DNA of 64,000 bases from NCBI GenBank assembly GCA_045538935.1, contig JAZQEI010000003.1:97224-161223 (forward strand). Reading direction: 5' to 3'. Position numbers and translations under genes: made by a program. Position 1 is the stretch's first letter, and each line of letters starts with the position of its first letter. Below the pieces are notes generated by a model. It ran no database searches and was not told the origin of the DNA. It saw only the letters and a program-made list of their open reading frames with translations. This stretch comes from RGIG3013 sp045538935 (GTDB lineage Bacteria; Bacillota; Clostridia; Oscillospirales; Acutalibacteraceae). Of this stretch, positions 1 to 8,569 are shown piece by piece.

Positions 1-251
1 TGGTTGCAAAAATAGAAAGCAAGGCACAAAAGAACACCGAAAAGGTGTTAAAGTATAAAAAGTGGGGCCTATTTTTATTTGTTGCAATTCCGCTTCCCGG
101 AACGGGCGCTTGGACAGGAGCTTTGGTTGCAAACTTTTTAGATATGCGCTTTAAATCGGCATTCCCACTAATTTTTGCAGGTGTACTTACCGCCGGACTT
201 ATTATGCTTATTATATCTTACGGACCGGGGCTTATTGCCAATATGTTTTAA
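1..251 (+). CDS. putative small multidrug export protein (COG2426-like), 3' part
   Basis: The reading frame is open to the left edge (first full codon at base 3), so this is the C-terminal part of a gene cut by the window. About 83 residues are visible: a basic stretch, then two hydrophobic segments. The motif IPLPGTGAWTGALVAN followed by a helix ending in ISYG is what I associate with the COG2426 / Sm_multidrug_ex membrane family, whose transport role is only predicted. A GTG at 45 could be mistaken for a start, but the frame continues upstream of it and no ribosome binding site precedes it. The gene ends just before a bidirectional hairpin shared with the convergent Lit-like gene. Confidence 0.7.
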   Translation, partial: VAKIESKAQKNTEKVLKYKKWGLFLFVAIPLPGTGAWTGALVANFLDMRFKSAFPLIFAGVLTAGLIMLIISYGPGLIANMF

Positions 252-254
252 AAC

Positions 255-297
255 AAAAAACGGCTTGAAATGAACATTCATTTCAAGCCGTTTTTTT
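255..297. terminator. bidirectional intrinsic terminator
   Basis: A 16-bp perfect stem (AAACGGCTTGAAATGA and its complement) with the 4-nt loop ACAT, an A-run before and a T-run after. It sits between convergent genes and overlaps the last codons of the minus-strand gene that ends at 283. Confidence 0.9.
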
Positions 298-942
298 ATG
301 TCTTTTTATATCTAATACAATAATTGTTGCACACACAATTATTAATGCCGAAAATATAAATATTGCACAGTTTCTAAAAAACTCTTCTGGTAACACCAAA
401 ATTATTGGGTCGGTGTAAATATTAAAGCTCCAATTTGTTTTTCCGGCAAAGAATATTTTATGAAAAATTTTAAATGCCGCATTAAAGTTTATTGATACCA
501 ACATTGCTATAGTAGCAAAAAACACTAAAATAAATACGGCTGCGAAAAACAAAGGCGAATATCCAAACGGTTTATATAGGCTCATGTTTTTGCGTTTTAA
601 TGCTATAAAAAGCAAAACAAGAAAAATCGCCGTTATTAAAAACACTAAAATATCTAATATAAAAAGTTTTCTAACATCTAAAAAATGCGCGGCGCCATCG
701 GGTGTGAATTCGAATTCGCCCAAAGAAAACTCGTTTGTTAATCCCATACAGTAATTTAACATTTTATTATATGCATCTACTATTTGCGCATAAGCTTTTC
801 CGCTTATTTGTTCTAAAGAAAGCGGTTTTATGTGCGCATAGTAAAAAGGACGAATAAGTATTGGCAATGCAATACTGCCGCTTATAATACACAGTGCCGA
901 CGCAACTGCCGTAATAAAAGAAAGTGTTTTTTTGCTATTCAT
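283..942 (-). CDS. lit: Lit-like lipoprotein intramolecular transacylase (DUF1461 / TIGR01906 membrane protein)
   Basis: A 219-residue integral membrane protein with four evident hydrophobic helices (about 8-30, 94-117, 130-152, 190-212). The long loop after helix 1 contains HFLDVR (His86), and the loop after helix 3 contains FHKIFF (His161) followed by a DPIILVLPEEFF stretch. Two histidines in these contexts are the hallmark of the DUF1461 family. Members from Enterococcus and Bacillus (Lit) move an acyl chain from the diacylglycerol of a lipoprotein to its N-terminal cysteine, making the lyso form. The family call is firm; the activity here is inferred. It is the last gene of the cyclophilin-rmlA-glycosyltransferase operon, 1 nt after the preceding gene. 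Its final codons lie in the terminator stem. Confidence 0.78.
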   Translation of the reverse strand: MNSKKTLSFITAVASALCIISGSIALPILIRPFYYAHIKPLSLEQISGKAYAQIVDAYNKMLNYCMGLTNEFSLGEFEFTPDGAAHFLDVRKLFILDILVFLITAIFLVLLFIALKRKNMSLYKPFGYSPLFFAAVFILVFFATIAMLVSINFNAAFKIFHKIFFAGKTNWSFNIYTDPIILVLPEEFFRNCAIFIFSALIIVCATIIVLDIKRHKKTA

Positions 943-943
943 T

Positions 944-1927
944 TTATTTCTTCACTTTAAAGTTTATTTTATAAGCATATAAAAAGTCGCCCACAAAAAT
1001 ACGTATTGCGCCCTTAAACGATTTATAATAACGCTTATACGAGCCTAAATATTTAATAAGCGAAAACCAAATTAAAATGTTTTTGCTTTCTAAAAATTTT
1101 AGTCGCTTTTTTTCACAGGCTATTTGTTTTTTAAAGGCTTTTTCTTCATAATCGGTTAGCCTATTTAAACTTAGTAAATATTCGTGTGCGGTTATTGATT
1201 CTATAAGACCGCTTTTTCTTACGTCGGTATTACCTATTAAGGTTTTGCGGTCTAAAACAGACAGTGATGTGTTGTTGTGGTGATATCTATACTTGCAAAG
1301 CTTGGTGTTCAAAATACAGCTTTTTGAAAATATTGCGGCAAGCATATTTATATACCAGTCGTGCGAAAGCATACTCTTTAAATCTATGGGCTTTAAATAT
1401 TGCTTTATATTACTTCTAAAGCACATAGAAAAACCTCTTATATACGAGCAACCTATAAGTGAATCTACACTCACCTGCTCTATAGAGCCATCAAACTTAC
1501 TGCCTAAATAGGTGATTTTTGAGTTCTCAATTTCTTTTCCAAACTCATCTATAACCGAGTAGCGCGATGCCAAAGAATAAATGTCGGGGTTTTCATTCAT
1601 TACCTTTAGCATGGTACTTACCTTTTCTTGTTCCCAAACATCGTCTTGGTCGCTTAAGAAAATAATATCACCTTTTGCCATTTTAATTCCGTTATAAAAA
1701 TTAAGGCAGTAGCCCATATTTTCTTTGTTTTCTACAAGATACCAATTACTGAGTTTATTGTTGGTTATAAATGAACGAATAATATCGGGTGTGGCATCTT
1801 TTGAACAGTCATCGCAAATAATAACCTCATCAGGACGAACGCTCTGATTTAGTATAGACTCTAACTGCTCAGTTATAAATTTTTCACCGTTATAGCTAGA
1901 TAGCACAACCGATATCACATTTTTCAC
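944..1927 (-). CDS. family 2 glycosyltransferase (rhamnosyltransferase-like)
   Basis: A 327-residue cytoplasmic GT-A fold enzyme. The N-terminus ISVVLSSYNGEKFITEQLES, the ICDDCSKD nucleotide-binding motif (about residue 37) and FLSDQDDVW (the DxD-type metal site, about residue 90) are those of GT2 enzymes resembling rhamnosyltransferases. The C-terminal ~100 residues are basic and helical, possibly membrane-associating. The start overlaps the end of the preceding glycosyltransferase by 4 nt, so translation is probably coupled. With rmlA two genes upstream, a dTDP-sugar-derived donor for a cell-wall polysaccharide is plausible but not proved; acceptor and sugar cannot be read from sequence. 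Confidence 0.85.
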   Translation of the reverse strand: MKNVISVVLSSYNGEKFITEQLESILNQSVRPDEVIICDDCSKDATPDIIRSFITNNKLSNWYLVENKENMGYCLNFYNGIKMAKGDIIFLSDQDDVWEQEKVSTMLKVMNENPDIYSLASRYSVIDEFGKEIENSKITYLGSKFDGSIEQVSVDSLIGCSYIRGFSMCFRSNIKQYLKPIDLKSMLSHDWYINMLAAIFSKSCILNTKLCKYRYHHNNTSLSVLDRKTLIGNTDVRKSGLIESITAHEYLLSLNRLTDYEEKAFKKQIACEKKRLKFLESKNILIWFSLIKYLGSYKRYYKSFKGAIRIFVGDFLYAYKINFKVKK

Positions 1928-2904
1928 CTTACTTTAAAAAGTATTTTGCTAAACCAATAAATAATATTCACACTTTTTGTTTTGGCAATAGAAACTACCG
2001 CATTCTCCATAATGCTTATTCCCTTTGCCTCGTTTATTATTTTTAAAAATACAGGATCTTTAATTTCGGCCTTTATAATAGCTTTTATCTGCGATTTGCT
2101 TAAATTACTGCCCTTAAAATTAAAATTTATAAACGAAGAAAAAAGATACTTAATATAAAAGTAATTACAATAAGCATACGCTTGCTTATTGTTAAACATT
2201 AAACTTAAATCAATTAAGTCTAATGCACGGCTTTTTAGCGTTACAAGTTTTTCGGGATTAAAACGCCTTGTTATACTGCCCTGTCTTTGAACATAGTAAT
2301 AAAGGCAGTCGCTTATAACCTTAATATTGGGGTTGCACTTTAAAAGTCCAATGTTAAACGCGGTATCCTCGTAAAGCTCGCCCTCTTTAAAAAGAATATT
2401 GTTTTCTTTTAAAAATTCAAGCCTTATAAGCTTGTTCCAAGCGGGGTCAAAAATATGCTTTGCTTTAAGTTCAGCAAAAGCGTCACCTATATTATCTATA
2501 TTATAGTTACCGCTTTTAGCATAATTTTCCTTTAACTTTGTACCGTAATCTAAAAAATATCCGCAAACTACGATGTCGGTATTTTCATTAGTCTCGCTAA
2601 CTAAACACTCTATTGCATTTGGCGGTAAATAGTCATCTGAATCCACAAAATACACATATTCGCCATCGGCCACCGCAAGACCTGCATTACGAGCACTTGA
2701 CAAACCGCCATTTTCTTTGTGAATAACCTTTATCCTAATATCTTTAGCATACTCCTCGCATACTAAAGCGCTGCCATCGGTTGAGCCATCGTCAACCAAA
2801 ATAACCGAAATATCCCCAAAGGTTTGATTTAGCACGCTGTCTACACAGCGTGCTAAATATTCTTTGGTATTGTATACGGGAATTATTACACTTACCCTTG
2901 CCAT
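1924..2904 (-). CDS. family 2 glycosyltransferase
   Basis: A 326-residue GT2 enzyme with the classical N-terminus VSVIIPVYNTKEYLARCVDS, the ILVDDGSTDGS motif (about residues 35-45), NGGLSSARNAG, and VYFVDSDDYLPP as the metal-binding DxD region. The remaining 200 residues are the usual variable acceptor domain. It starts 1 nt after rmlA ends and overlaps the next glycosyltransferase by 4 nt, so all three sit in one transcript. Likely role: adding a sugar to a surface or teichoic/rhamnan-like polysaccharide on the cytoplasmic face of the membrane. Exact specificity is unknown. Confidence 0.87.
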   Translation of the reverse strand: MARVSVIIPVYNTKEYLARCVDSVLNQTFGDISVILVDDGSTDGSALVCEEYAKDIRIKVIHKENGGLSSARNAGLAVADGEYVYFVDSDDYLPPNAIECLVSETNENTDIVVCGYFLDYGTKLKENYAKSGNYNIDNIGDAFAELKAKHIFDPAWNKLIRLEFLKENNILFKEGELYEDTAFNIGLLKCNPNIKVISDCLYYYVQRQGSITRRFNPEKLVTLKSRALDLIDLSLMFNNKQAYAYCNYFYIKYLFSSFINFNFKGSNLSKSQIKAIIKAEIKDPVFLKIINEAKGISIMENAVVSIAKTKSVNIIYWFSKILFKVR

Positions 2905-2905
2905 A

Positions 2906-3784
2906 TTAATATTTAAACTTTCCTTCGGCTACATTCTTAAGATGCTCGCCATAAGGAGATTTGCCGTATTTAGCAGCTGATTCAAGCAATTTTTCCTTGC
3001 TTATCCAACCGTTTATATATGCAATTTCTTCAACTGCAGAAATCTTAATGCCCTGGCGGTTTTCTATAACCTTTACAAATTCACCGGCCTCAGATAATGC
3101 GTCCATTGTGCCGGTATCAAGCCAAGCATAGCCACGACCCAAGGTTACAACATTTAAAGAGCCATCCTCTAAATAAAGCTTGTTTAAATCGGTAATTTCA
3201 AGTTCTCCACGCTTAGACGGTTTTACCTTTTTAACCAACTCGCAAACGCGGTTGTCATAAAAATACAAACCTGTTACACAGTAGTTGGATTTTGGGTTTT
3301 GCGGTTTTTCTTCTATAGATACCGCCTTGCCGTTTTCGTCAAACTCAACTATACCGAAACGCTCGGGATCGTCTACATAATAGCCAAAAACAGTAGCACC
3401 GTGCTGGCGCTCTGCGGCCTCTCTTAAATGCTTCTTTAAGCCATTGCCATAGAAAATATTATCACCAAGTACCATTGCGCAGCAATCGCCGTTTATAAAC
3501 TCTTCACCTATAATAAAAGCTTGAGCCAGTCCATCGGGAGATGGCTGTACAGCATAAGACAAGTTTATTCCGTAATCAGATCCGTCGCCAAGCAAACGCT
3601 CAAAATTAGGAAGATCTTGCGGTGTAGATATTATAAGAATATCTCTAATGCCTGCAAGCATAAGGGTGGATAACGGATAATAAATCATCGGTTTATCATA
3701 TACCGGTAAAAGTTGCTTAGATGTAACCATTGTTAAGGGATAAAGACGTGTGCCCGAACCGCCTGCTAAAATAATACCTTTCAT
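2906..3784 (-). CDS. rmlA: glucose-1-phosphate thymidylyltransferase
   Basis: A 292-residue nucleotidyltransferase that joins dTTP and glucose-1-phosphate to make dTDP-glucose, the first step toward dTDP-rhamnose and related sugars. The N-terminal signature GIILAGGSGTRLYPLT, then KQLLPVYDKPMIYYPLS, GDNIFYG (metal-binding Asp), EEKPQNPKSNYCVTGLYFYD and WLDTGTMDALSEA are all present and intact. Length matches RmlA/RfbA (~290). It lies 18 nt after the cyclophilin gene and directly before two glycosyltransferases. rmlB, rmlC and rmlD are not in this window, so they must be elsewhere if the rhamnose pathway is complete. Confidence 0.95.
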   Translation of the reverse strand: MKGIILAGGSGTRLYPLTMVTSKQLLPVYDKPMIYYPLSTLMLAGIRDILIISTPQDLPNFERLLGDGSDYGINLSYAVQPSPDGLAQAFIIGEEFINGDCCAMVLGDNIFYGNGLKKHLREAAERQHGATVFGYYVDDPERFGIVEFDENGKAVSIEEKPQNPKSNYCVTGLYFYDNRVCELVKKVKPSKRGELEITDLNKLYLEDGSLNVVTLGRGYAWLDTGTMDALSEAGEFVKVIENRQGIKISAVEEIAYINGWISKEKLLESAAKYGKSPYGEHLKNVAEGKFKY

Positions 3785-3802
3785 TTTAAAACCCTCTCTT
3801 AA

Positions 3803-4402
3803 TTAGTTTTCTATAATTTCAATGCCTTCAATTAAAACATCATCTATTGGCATATCGTTAGCGCCAACTTTTACATTTGCTATTTTATCAACTATATCCA
3901 TACCGTCATAAACCTGTCCGAAAACGGTATGACGAAAATCTAACCAAGGTGTGCCGCCAAGTTCTTTATAGTCTTCAATTATATCTTGTGGAAAGCCACG
4001 GTCAACTAATTGCTCCATTTGCTCTAGCATCTGCTCAGGACAAGTGTTGGCCTGTACAATAAAGAACTGACTTCCGTTTGTGTTTGGACCCGAGTTTGCC
4101 ATAGATAAAGCACCGCGAAGGTTGTGTAAATCTACACTAAATTCATCTTGGAATGATCCACCCCAAATGCTTTCTCCACCCATGCCATTACCTAAAGGGT
4201 CACCGCCTTGAATCATAAAATCTTTTATAACACGATGGAACTTTATACCGTTATAATAGCCGTTTTTTGCATGAGTAATAAAGTTTTCACAGGTTTTAGG
4301 TGCTTGTTCTGGGAAAAGCTTAATTTTTATTGTTCCTTGATTTGTATTTAATATAGCTGTTATATCGCCCGCTTTTACGGGTGCTGTTTGTAAGCTTGCC
4401 AT
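3803..4402 (-). CDS. cyclophilin-type peptidyl-prolyl cis-trans isomerase
   Basis: A 199-residue cytoplasmic cyclophilin with no signal peptide. Recognisable are GTIKIKLFPEQAPKTCENF, the active-site block FHRVIKDFMIQGGDP (catalytic Arg within FHRV), GALSMANSGPNTNGSQFFI and HTVFGQVYDGMDIVDKI. An insertion of about 30 residues after SQFFIVQAN (to the GTPWLDFRHTVFG block) matches the extended bacterial clostridial form. The start ATG is preceded by AAGGAG at a good distance. This is the promoter-proximal gene of the operon with rmlA, two glycosyltransferases and the Lit-like gene; that link is likely regulatory rather than functional. Confidence 0.93.
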   Translation of the reverse strand: MASLQTAPVKAGDITAILNTNQGTIKIKLFPEQAPKTCENFITHAKNGYYNGIKFHRVIKDFMIQGGDPLGNGMGGESIWGGSFQDEFSVDLHNLRGALSMANSGPNTNGSQFFIVQANTCPEQMLEQMEQLVDRGFPQDIIEDYKELGGTPWLDFRHTVFGQVYDGMDIVDKIANVKVGANDMPIDDVLIEGIEIIEN

Positions 4403-4436
4403 TTTTATTCTCCTTAAATAAAAATTTATATATTAC

Positions 4437-4465
4437 ATATTAACATTTTTTATCGTCAATTACAA
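4437..4465 (-). promoter_or_regulatory. sigma-A-type promoter for the cyclophilin-rmlA operon
   Basis: On the minus strand TTGTAA (4465-4460), a 17-bp spacer, and TAATAT (4442-4437) lie 35 nt before the start codon. It overlaps the divergent promoter region of the glycosidase gene. Confidence 0.6.
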
Positions 4466-4477
4466 TAGTATTTTTTG

Positions 4478-4506
4478 TTGAAACTTGTTTGTACTTATAT
4501 TATACT
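4478..4506 (+). promoter_or_regulatory. sigma-A-type promoter for the glycosidase-like gene
   Basis: TTGAAA (4478-4483), exactly 17 bp, then TATACT (4501-4506), followed by a short leader and the GGAGTG ribosome binding site before the ATG at 4535. Confidence 0.75.
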
Positions 4507-4534
4507 TAAGTAAATACCTTATTGGAGTGTTTTT

Positions 4535-6298
4535 ATGCTTGAAAGAAAGGGACAAACAAACGTTAACTCCGTACACGCTATAGGTAATGGCAAAATATTG
4601 GTTTACGAGAAAGGTCCGCAAATTTTTCAAATATTATCTTACCCGCTTTCTGCAAACTCGTTTGGTGAGCTTACAGTAGAAAATATAGACTGCTGTGTAT
4701 CAAAAAGAATAGACGGTACCGATATTTTCAAGCACAAAATCGGTGATGATACCCTTATGTGCGACCTTGCTGACTCTGATACCGACTGCTTTGTGCGCCA
4801 AATCAAAACCGATGTACCTATAACCTTAAAACTAAATATAGATCACTCATATTTAGCCGAGTTTTCTGATTTGGGTGTGGAATATAAAAAGCAAAAGGGT
4901 AACGTAATGTTCTTTTGCTATAACTCTCCATCTGCCGAACTTAGCCGTAGCTTTGGTACAAGCGGTAATATAACGGTTAACAAAATAAATGACTACGAAT
5001 GGGAATTTGTTTGCCAAAAGGGTATATCTTACATTTATCTCTCAAACACACTTAAAAGCATAGAAAATCAAAAGCAAATTGATTTTGATGCTTCTTATAA
5101 AAGAACCGCTAAATTTTGGCAAGAGTATTTAAAAAGTTTAAAAAACATACCCGAAGCCGTAAGGCCTCTTTGCGAATCGGTAGCCGTTATGATAAAGGCT
5201 CAGCAGTCCTCAGACGGCGGCGTTTTGGCCGGATATCCCTATCATTTGGCATATATCCGCGACCAATACGGCACCGCCAGAGGTTTATTAAAACTGGGCC
5301 TTACCAACTCGGTAAAAGATATTTTAAAGTATTATCTTGAAGTTTTTAACGAGCATGGCGCATTGCATAACGCCCAAAGTCTTGGTGTGCACGACGTATT
5401 CCATATTCACGAAAACGACGCGGCTGAAATTACCGGTTATGTTGCTCTTATGCCGTTTGAGTTGTTTGAAGCAGACCGAGATGCTGATTTTTTAAATCAA
5501 ATGCTTCCTCTTGTGCGTTGGGCAATAGATTCACAAATAACTCTGCTTAAAAATAATATGATGCCATTTAATGGCGACGAAACTTACATTGCGGGTCACT
5601 TTTTGCCACGCTCGTGTATGTACGACGGCAGTATGGAAGCCACTATGCTTTTAGCCGAAGACATAAAGCGTTACCAAAAATATACAAATTCGTTTGAGTA
5701 TAATCATGTTTTAGAGGGTATTGAAAAGACGTTTTGTAGCAATTTTATAAAAGACGGTAATTTAATAACCAACAACCTAGCCCGTGAAGATTACTCCGCT
5801 TACCCTGCTAAGCGTTTTGGCGTGTGTGAGGGGTGTGAGGGTTATTTTGGCTGGATAAACAAAACCAAAACCCATCGTTATATATGTAAAAATTGTGAGG
5901 CAAACGGCAATATTCCGCCAAAGAGAGAAGAAAAAAACTTTTCACTTGCCTCTTCACTTTTAACCTCGGTTTACGTTGGCTCTAATCTTTTACCAAACGA
6001 TATTTTATATGCCAAATTAGACGAACTAGTAGAGCAATATCACAAAACGAGCGTACTGCCGTCGGGTTGTGCAAACGGTGAATGTGTTGGCTATGACTAC
6101 GGCTTTTTGCTATATGCTGCAACAGTTTTAAAGCACCCGAGCGCCCACGAATTTTATCAGTCTACCCTAAATTCTGCTGACGAAATAGGCACTTGGGCCG
6201 AATATTATAAAAACGGTGTTCCCTACAATACTCGTTGCAGACCGTGGGAAAGCGCAATAAATATAGAAGCCATTTTAAAATATTTAGAAACCTTTTAA
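4535..6298 (+). CDS. six-hairpin glycosidase-like protein (GH15-type) with an inserted zinc ribbon
   Basis: A 587-residue soluble protein with no signal peptide. Residues ~1-195 look like a beta-sandwich domain; ~205-587 look like an (alpha/alpha)6 toroid as in glucoamylase/trehalase-type (GH15) enzymes. Supporting motifs are LAYIRDQYGTARGLLKLG, FHIHENDAAEITGYV (candidate acidic residues) and near the end TRCRPWESAINIEAIL. Unusually, four cysteines form C431-x2-C434-x16-C451-x2-C454, a zinc-ribbon-like insertion in the toroid. It has its own promoter and a terminator, so it is a single-gene unit. The fold class is fairly secure; substrate and even hydrolytic activity are not, since I cannot match both catalytic acids with confidence. 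Confidence 0.6.
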   Translation: MLERKGQTNVNSVHAIGNGKILVYEKGPQIFQILSYPLSANSFGELTVENIDCCVSKRIDGTDIFKHKIGDDTLMCDLADSDTDCFVRQIKTDVPITLKLNIDHSYLAEFSDLGVEYKKQKGNVMFFCYNSPSAELSRSFGTSGNITVNKINDYEWEFVCQKGISYIYLSNTLKSIENQKQIDFDASYKRTAKFWQEYLKSLKNIPEAVRPLCESVAVMIKAQQSSDGGVLAGYPYHLAYIRDQYGTARGLLKLGLTNSVKDILKYYLEVFNEHGALHNAQSLGVHDVFHIHENDAAEITGYVALMPFELFEADRDADFLNQMLPLVRWAIDSQITLLKNNMMPFNGDETYIAGHFLPRSCMYDGSMEATMLLAEDIKRYQKYTNSFEYNHVLEGIEKTFCSNFIKDGNLITNNLAREDYSAYPAKRFGVCEGCEGYFGWINKTKTHRYICKNCEANGNIPPKREEKNFSLASSLLTSVYVGSNLLPNDILYAKLDELVEQYHKTSVLPSGCANGECVGYDYGFLLYAATVLKHPSAHEFYQSTLNSADEIGTWAEYYKNGVPYNTRCRPWESAINIEAILKYLETF

Positions 6299-6301
6299 GA
6301 T

Positions 6302-6332
6302 AACGCTTTGACAGTTGCCAAAGCGTTTTCTT
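6302..6332 (+). terminator. intrinsic terminator after the glycosidase-like gene
   Basis: A 9-bp stem AACGCTTTG / CAAAGCGTT with an 8-nt loop, followed by TTCTTTT. It begins 4 nt after the stop codon. Confidence 0.8.
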
Positions 6333-6360
6333 TTATTGCAACACAATATGTATTTTTTTC

Positions 6361-6389
6361 TTGTAATTATTGAGTATATATGGTAGAAT
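6361..6389 (+). promoter_or_regulatory. extended -10 promoter for nrdR operon, with a possible NrdR half-box
   Basis: TTGTAA (6361-6366), 17-bp spacer ending in TGG, then TAGAAT (6384-6389); the TGG gives a TGN extended -10. Just upstream, 6341-6356 (ACACAATATGTATTTT) matches the left half of the NrdR-box consensus, which would allow autoregulation, but the right half is poor and no second box is seen. Confidence 0.65.
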
Positions 6390-6427
6390 AAACTAAATAT
6401 TTATATTTTATTTAAGGTGGTATAAAA

Positions 6428-6883
6428 ATGAAGTGTCCTTTTTGTTCTCATGAAGAAAGCAAGGTTATAGACTCCAGACCTACCGACGAGGGCGAGCGTA
6501 TTCGTCGCAGACGTGAATGTTTAGAATGTTCTAAGCGCTTTACTACTTACGAAATGATAGAAAGTCTGCCCATAATTGTTATAAAGAAAGACAAATCGCG
6601 CGAAACCTTCAACCGTGAAAAATTACTTAAAGGTATGCTTACCGCATGCGAAAAACGTGCAGTATCTATTGCTGATTTAGAACGTGCTATTGATGAAATC
6701 GAAGCAGTAATTCAAAACTCACTAGACCGTGAGGTTACATCCGACAAAATCGGTGAGCTTGTTATGGAAAAGCTAAAAGAACTAGACGAAGTAGCCTATG
6801 TTCGCTTTGCATCGGTTTACCGTCAGTTTAAAGATATTAATACATTTATGTCTGAACTTGCAAAACTACTCGAGAAAAAATAA
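6428..6883 (+). CDS. nrdR: transcriptional repressor NrdR
   Basis: A 151-residue Zn-ribbon/ATP-cone repressor of ribonucleotide reductase genes. The N-terminus MKCPFCSHEESKVIDSR gives the first CxxC, and ECLECSKRFTTYE the second. The ATP-cone follows, with KKDKSRETFNREKL at its start, and the family's usual AYVRFASVYRQF motif is near residue 125. Length is typical (~150). It is the first gene of an apparent operon with gltX, glnS and a Nif3-like gene, with a 17-nt gap to gltX. No ribonucleotide reductase gene lies in this window. Confidence 0.97.
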   Translation: MKCPFCSHEESKVIDSRPTDEGERIRRRRECLECSKRFTTYEMIESLPIIVIKKDKSRETFNREKLLKGMLTACEKRAVSIADLERAIDEIEAVIQNSLDREVTSDKIGELVMEKLKELDEVAYVRFASVYRQFKDINTFMSELAKLLEKK

Positions 6884-6900
6884 TTTTTGGTGACTAATAA

Positions 6901-8556
6901 ATGGACTCTAATAAACTAATGGCAGATTTATTACTGCCTCATATTACAAAAACCCCTGAATATTATGAAGAGCTTTACCCCGAGCGTAATTTAGCAGAGG
7001 GTGCGCGTGTTGTTCGTATTGCACCAAGTCCCACAGGCTATTTGCATTTGGGCACATTGTTTATGGCTCTTGTAAACCGCATTACTGCCGACTCTACAAA
7101 CGGTATATTCTTTACCCGTATTGAAGATACCGACAAAAAGAGAGAAATAGAGGGCGGTATAACCGACATTATAAGTGGCCTTATAAACTTCTCAATAAAT
7201 ATTGACGAGGGCTTTACCTCGCCTGACGGCGCACAGTCGGGTAATTACGGCTCGTACAAGCAGAGTGAACGTGCCGAAATTTACCAATGCTTTGCAAAGC
7301 AATTAATTTTGCAAGGTCTTGCCTACCCCTGCTTTTGCACTCCAGAGCAGTTAGAAGCAACCCGTACAGAGCAAGAGGCTTTAAAGGTTCGTACAGGCTA
7401 CCACGGCAAATGGGCAAAGCACCGAAACATTACTGTAGACGAGGCAAAAACTTTGATAGATCAAGGTATGCCTTGGGTATTGCGTTTAAAATCTCCGGGT
7501 AGCGAAGAAAACCGTATTGTATTTGAAGACGGCATTAAGGGTAAAATAGAAATGCCCGAAAATGACGAAGACTTTGTACTATTAAAGTCAGACGGTATAC
7601 CCACCTACCATTTTGCCCACGCAGTTGACGACCACCTTATGCGTACAACCCATGTAATACGTGGCGACGAATGGATATCGTCGGTACCAAAGCATATTCA
7701 GTTATTTAAACTACTTGGCTTTAAGGTGCCAAAGTTTGCCCACGTTGCTCCTATTATGAAGTTAGATAACGGCGCAAAGCGCAAAATATCTAAGCGCAAA
7801 GACCCCGAAGCCGCTGTTCATTATTTCTTAGAGCAAGGTTATGACAGCAACTGTGTTATTGAGTATTTAATGACCGTTGCATCGTCTGATTTTGAAGACT
7901 GGCGCAGAGCTAACCCCGATGCCGACCGCAAGAGTTTTAAGTTTAACCTTAAAAAGATGAGTGTTTCGGGCGCTTTGTACGATGAAAACAAGCTTTTAGA
8001 CGTAAGTAAAAATTTAGTATCTAAAATGCCGAGCGATGTGGTTTTAGAAAAGTTGCTTAATTGGTCAAAACAGTTTGATACTGAGTTTTATAAGTTACTA
8101 AGCCGCGATACAAATTATGCAAAGGCTGTATTCTCTATAGACCGCGACGTACCAAAGCCGCGTAAAGACATTGCTAAGTGGAGTGATGCTAAGGCTTACT
8201 CTTCTTACTTCTTTGATGAATTATTTGTACCCGACTACACATTGCCAGAAAATATCTTAGCAGATGATGCTAAGGCGTTCTTAAAGGCATACTGTGAAGT
8301 TTACGATGAAAGCGCAACCAAAGAAGAGTGGTTTGAGGCTATAAAACAGCTTTGCCCTGCACTAAACTTTGCAGCAAACACTAAAGACTATAAGCAAAAT
8401 CCCGAAAATTACAAGGGTCATGCAGGTCACCTTAGCACAGTGCTAAGAATTGCTGTAACGGGCAGACAAAACACACCCGACTTATGTTCTATAATGCAAC
8501 TACTTGGCAAGTCTAAATGCATAGACAGAATAAATAATTTTATAAACAACATTTAA
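6901..8556 (+). CDS. gltX: glutamyl-tRNA synthetase
   Basis: A 551-residue class I synthetase that charges tRNA-Glu. The HIGH signature appears as SPTGYLHLGTL (about residues 43-53) and KMSKS as KISKRKDPE (about 300), with IEDTDKKREIEGG and IRGDEWISSVPKHI between them. It is longer than a typical ~485-residue GluRS: about 35 residues precede the Rossmann core and the anticodon-binding part is extended, the form found in some Clostridia. Translation starts at ATG after a GGTGA-type site. GlnRS follows 13 nt downstream, so the cell probably does not rely solely on amidation of Glu-tRNA-Gln; whether this GluRS discriminates cannot be read by eye. Confidence 0.95.
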   Translation: MDSNKLMADLLLPHITKTPEYYEELYPERNLAEGARVVRIAPSPTGYLHLGTLFMALVNRITADSTNGIFFTRIEDTDKKREIEGGITDIISGLINFSINIDEGFTSPDGAQSGNYGSYKQSERAEIYQCFAKQLILQGLAYPCFCTPEQLEATRTEQEALKVRTGYHGKWAKHRNITVDEAKTLIDQGMPWVLRLKSPGSEENRIVFEDGIKGKIEMPENDEDFVLLKSDGIPTYHFAHAVDDHLMRTTHVIRGDEWISSVPKHIQLFKLLGFKVPKFAHVAPIMKLDNGAKRKISKRKDPEAAVHYFLEQGYDSNCVIEYLMTVASSDFEDWRRANPDADRKSFKFNLKKMSVSGALYDENKLLDVSKNLVSKMPSDVVLEKLLNWSKQFDTEFYKLLSRDTNYAKAVFSIDRDVPKPRKDIAKWSDAKAYSSYFFDELFVPDYTLPENILADDAKAFLKAYCEVYDESATKEEWFEAIKQLCPALNFAANTKDYKQNPENYKGHAGHLSTVLRIAVTGRQNTPDLCSIMQLLGKSKCIDRINNFINNI

Positions 8557-8569
8557 GAGGTTTTAAATA

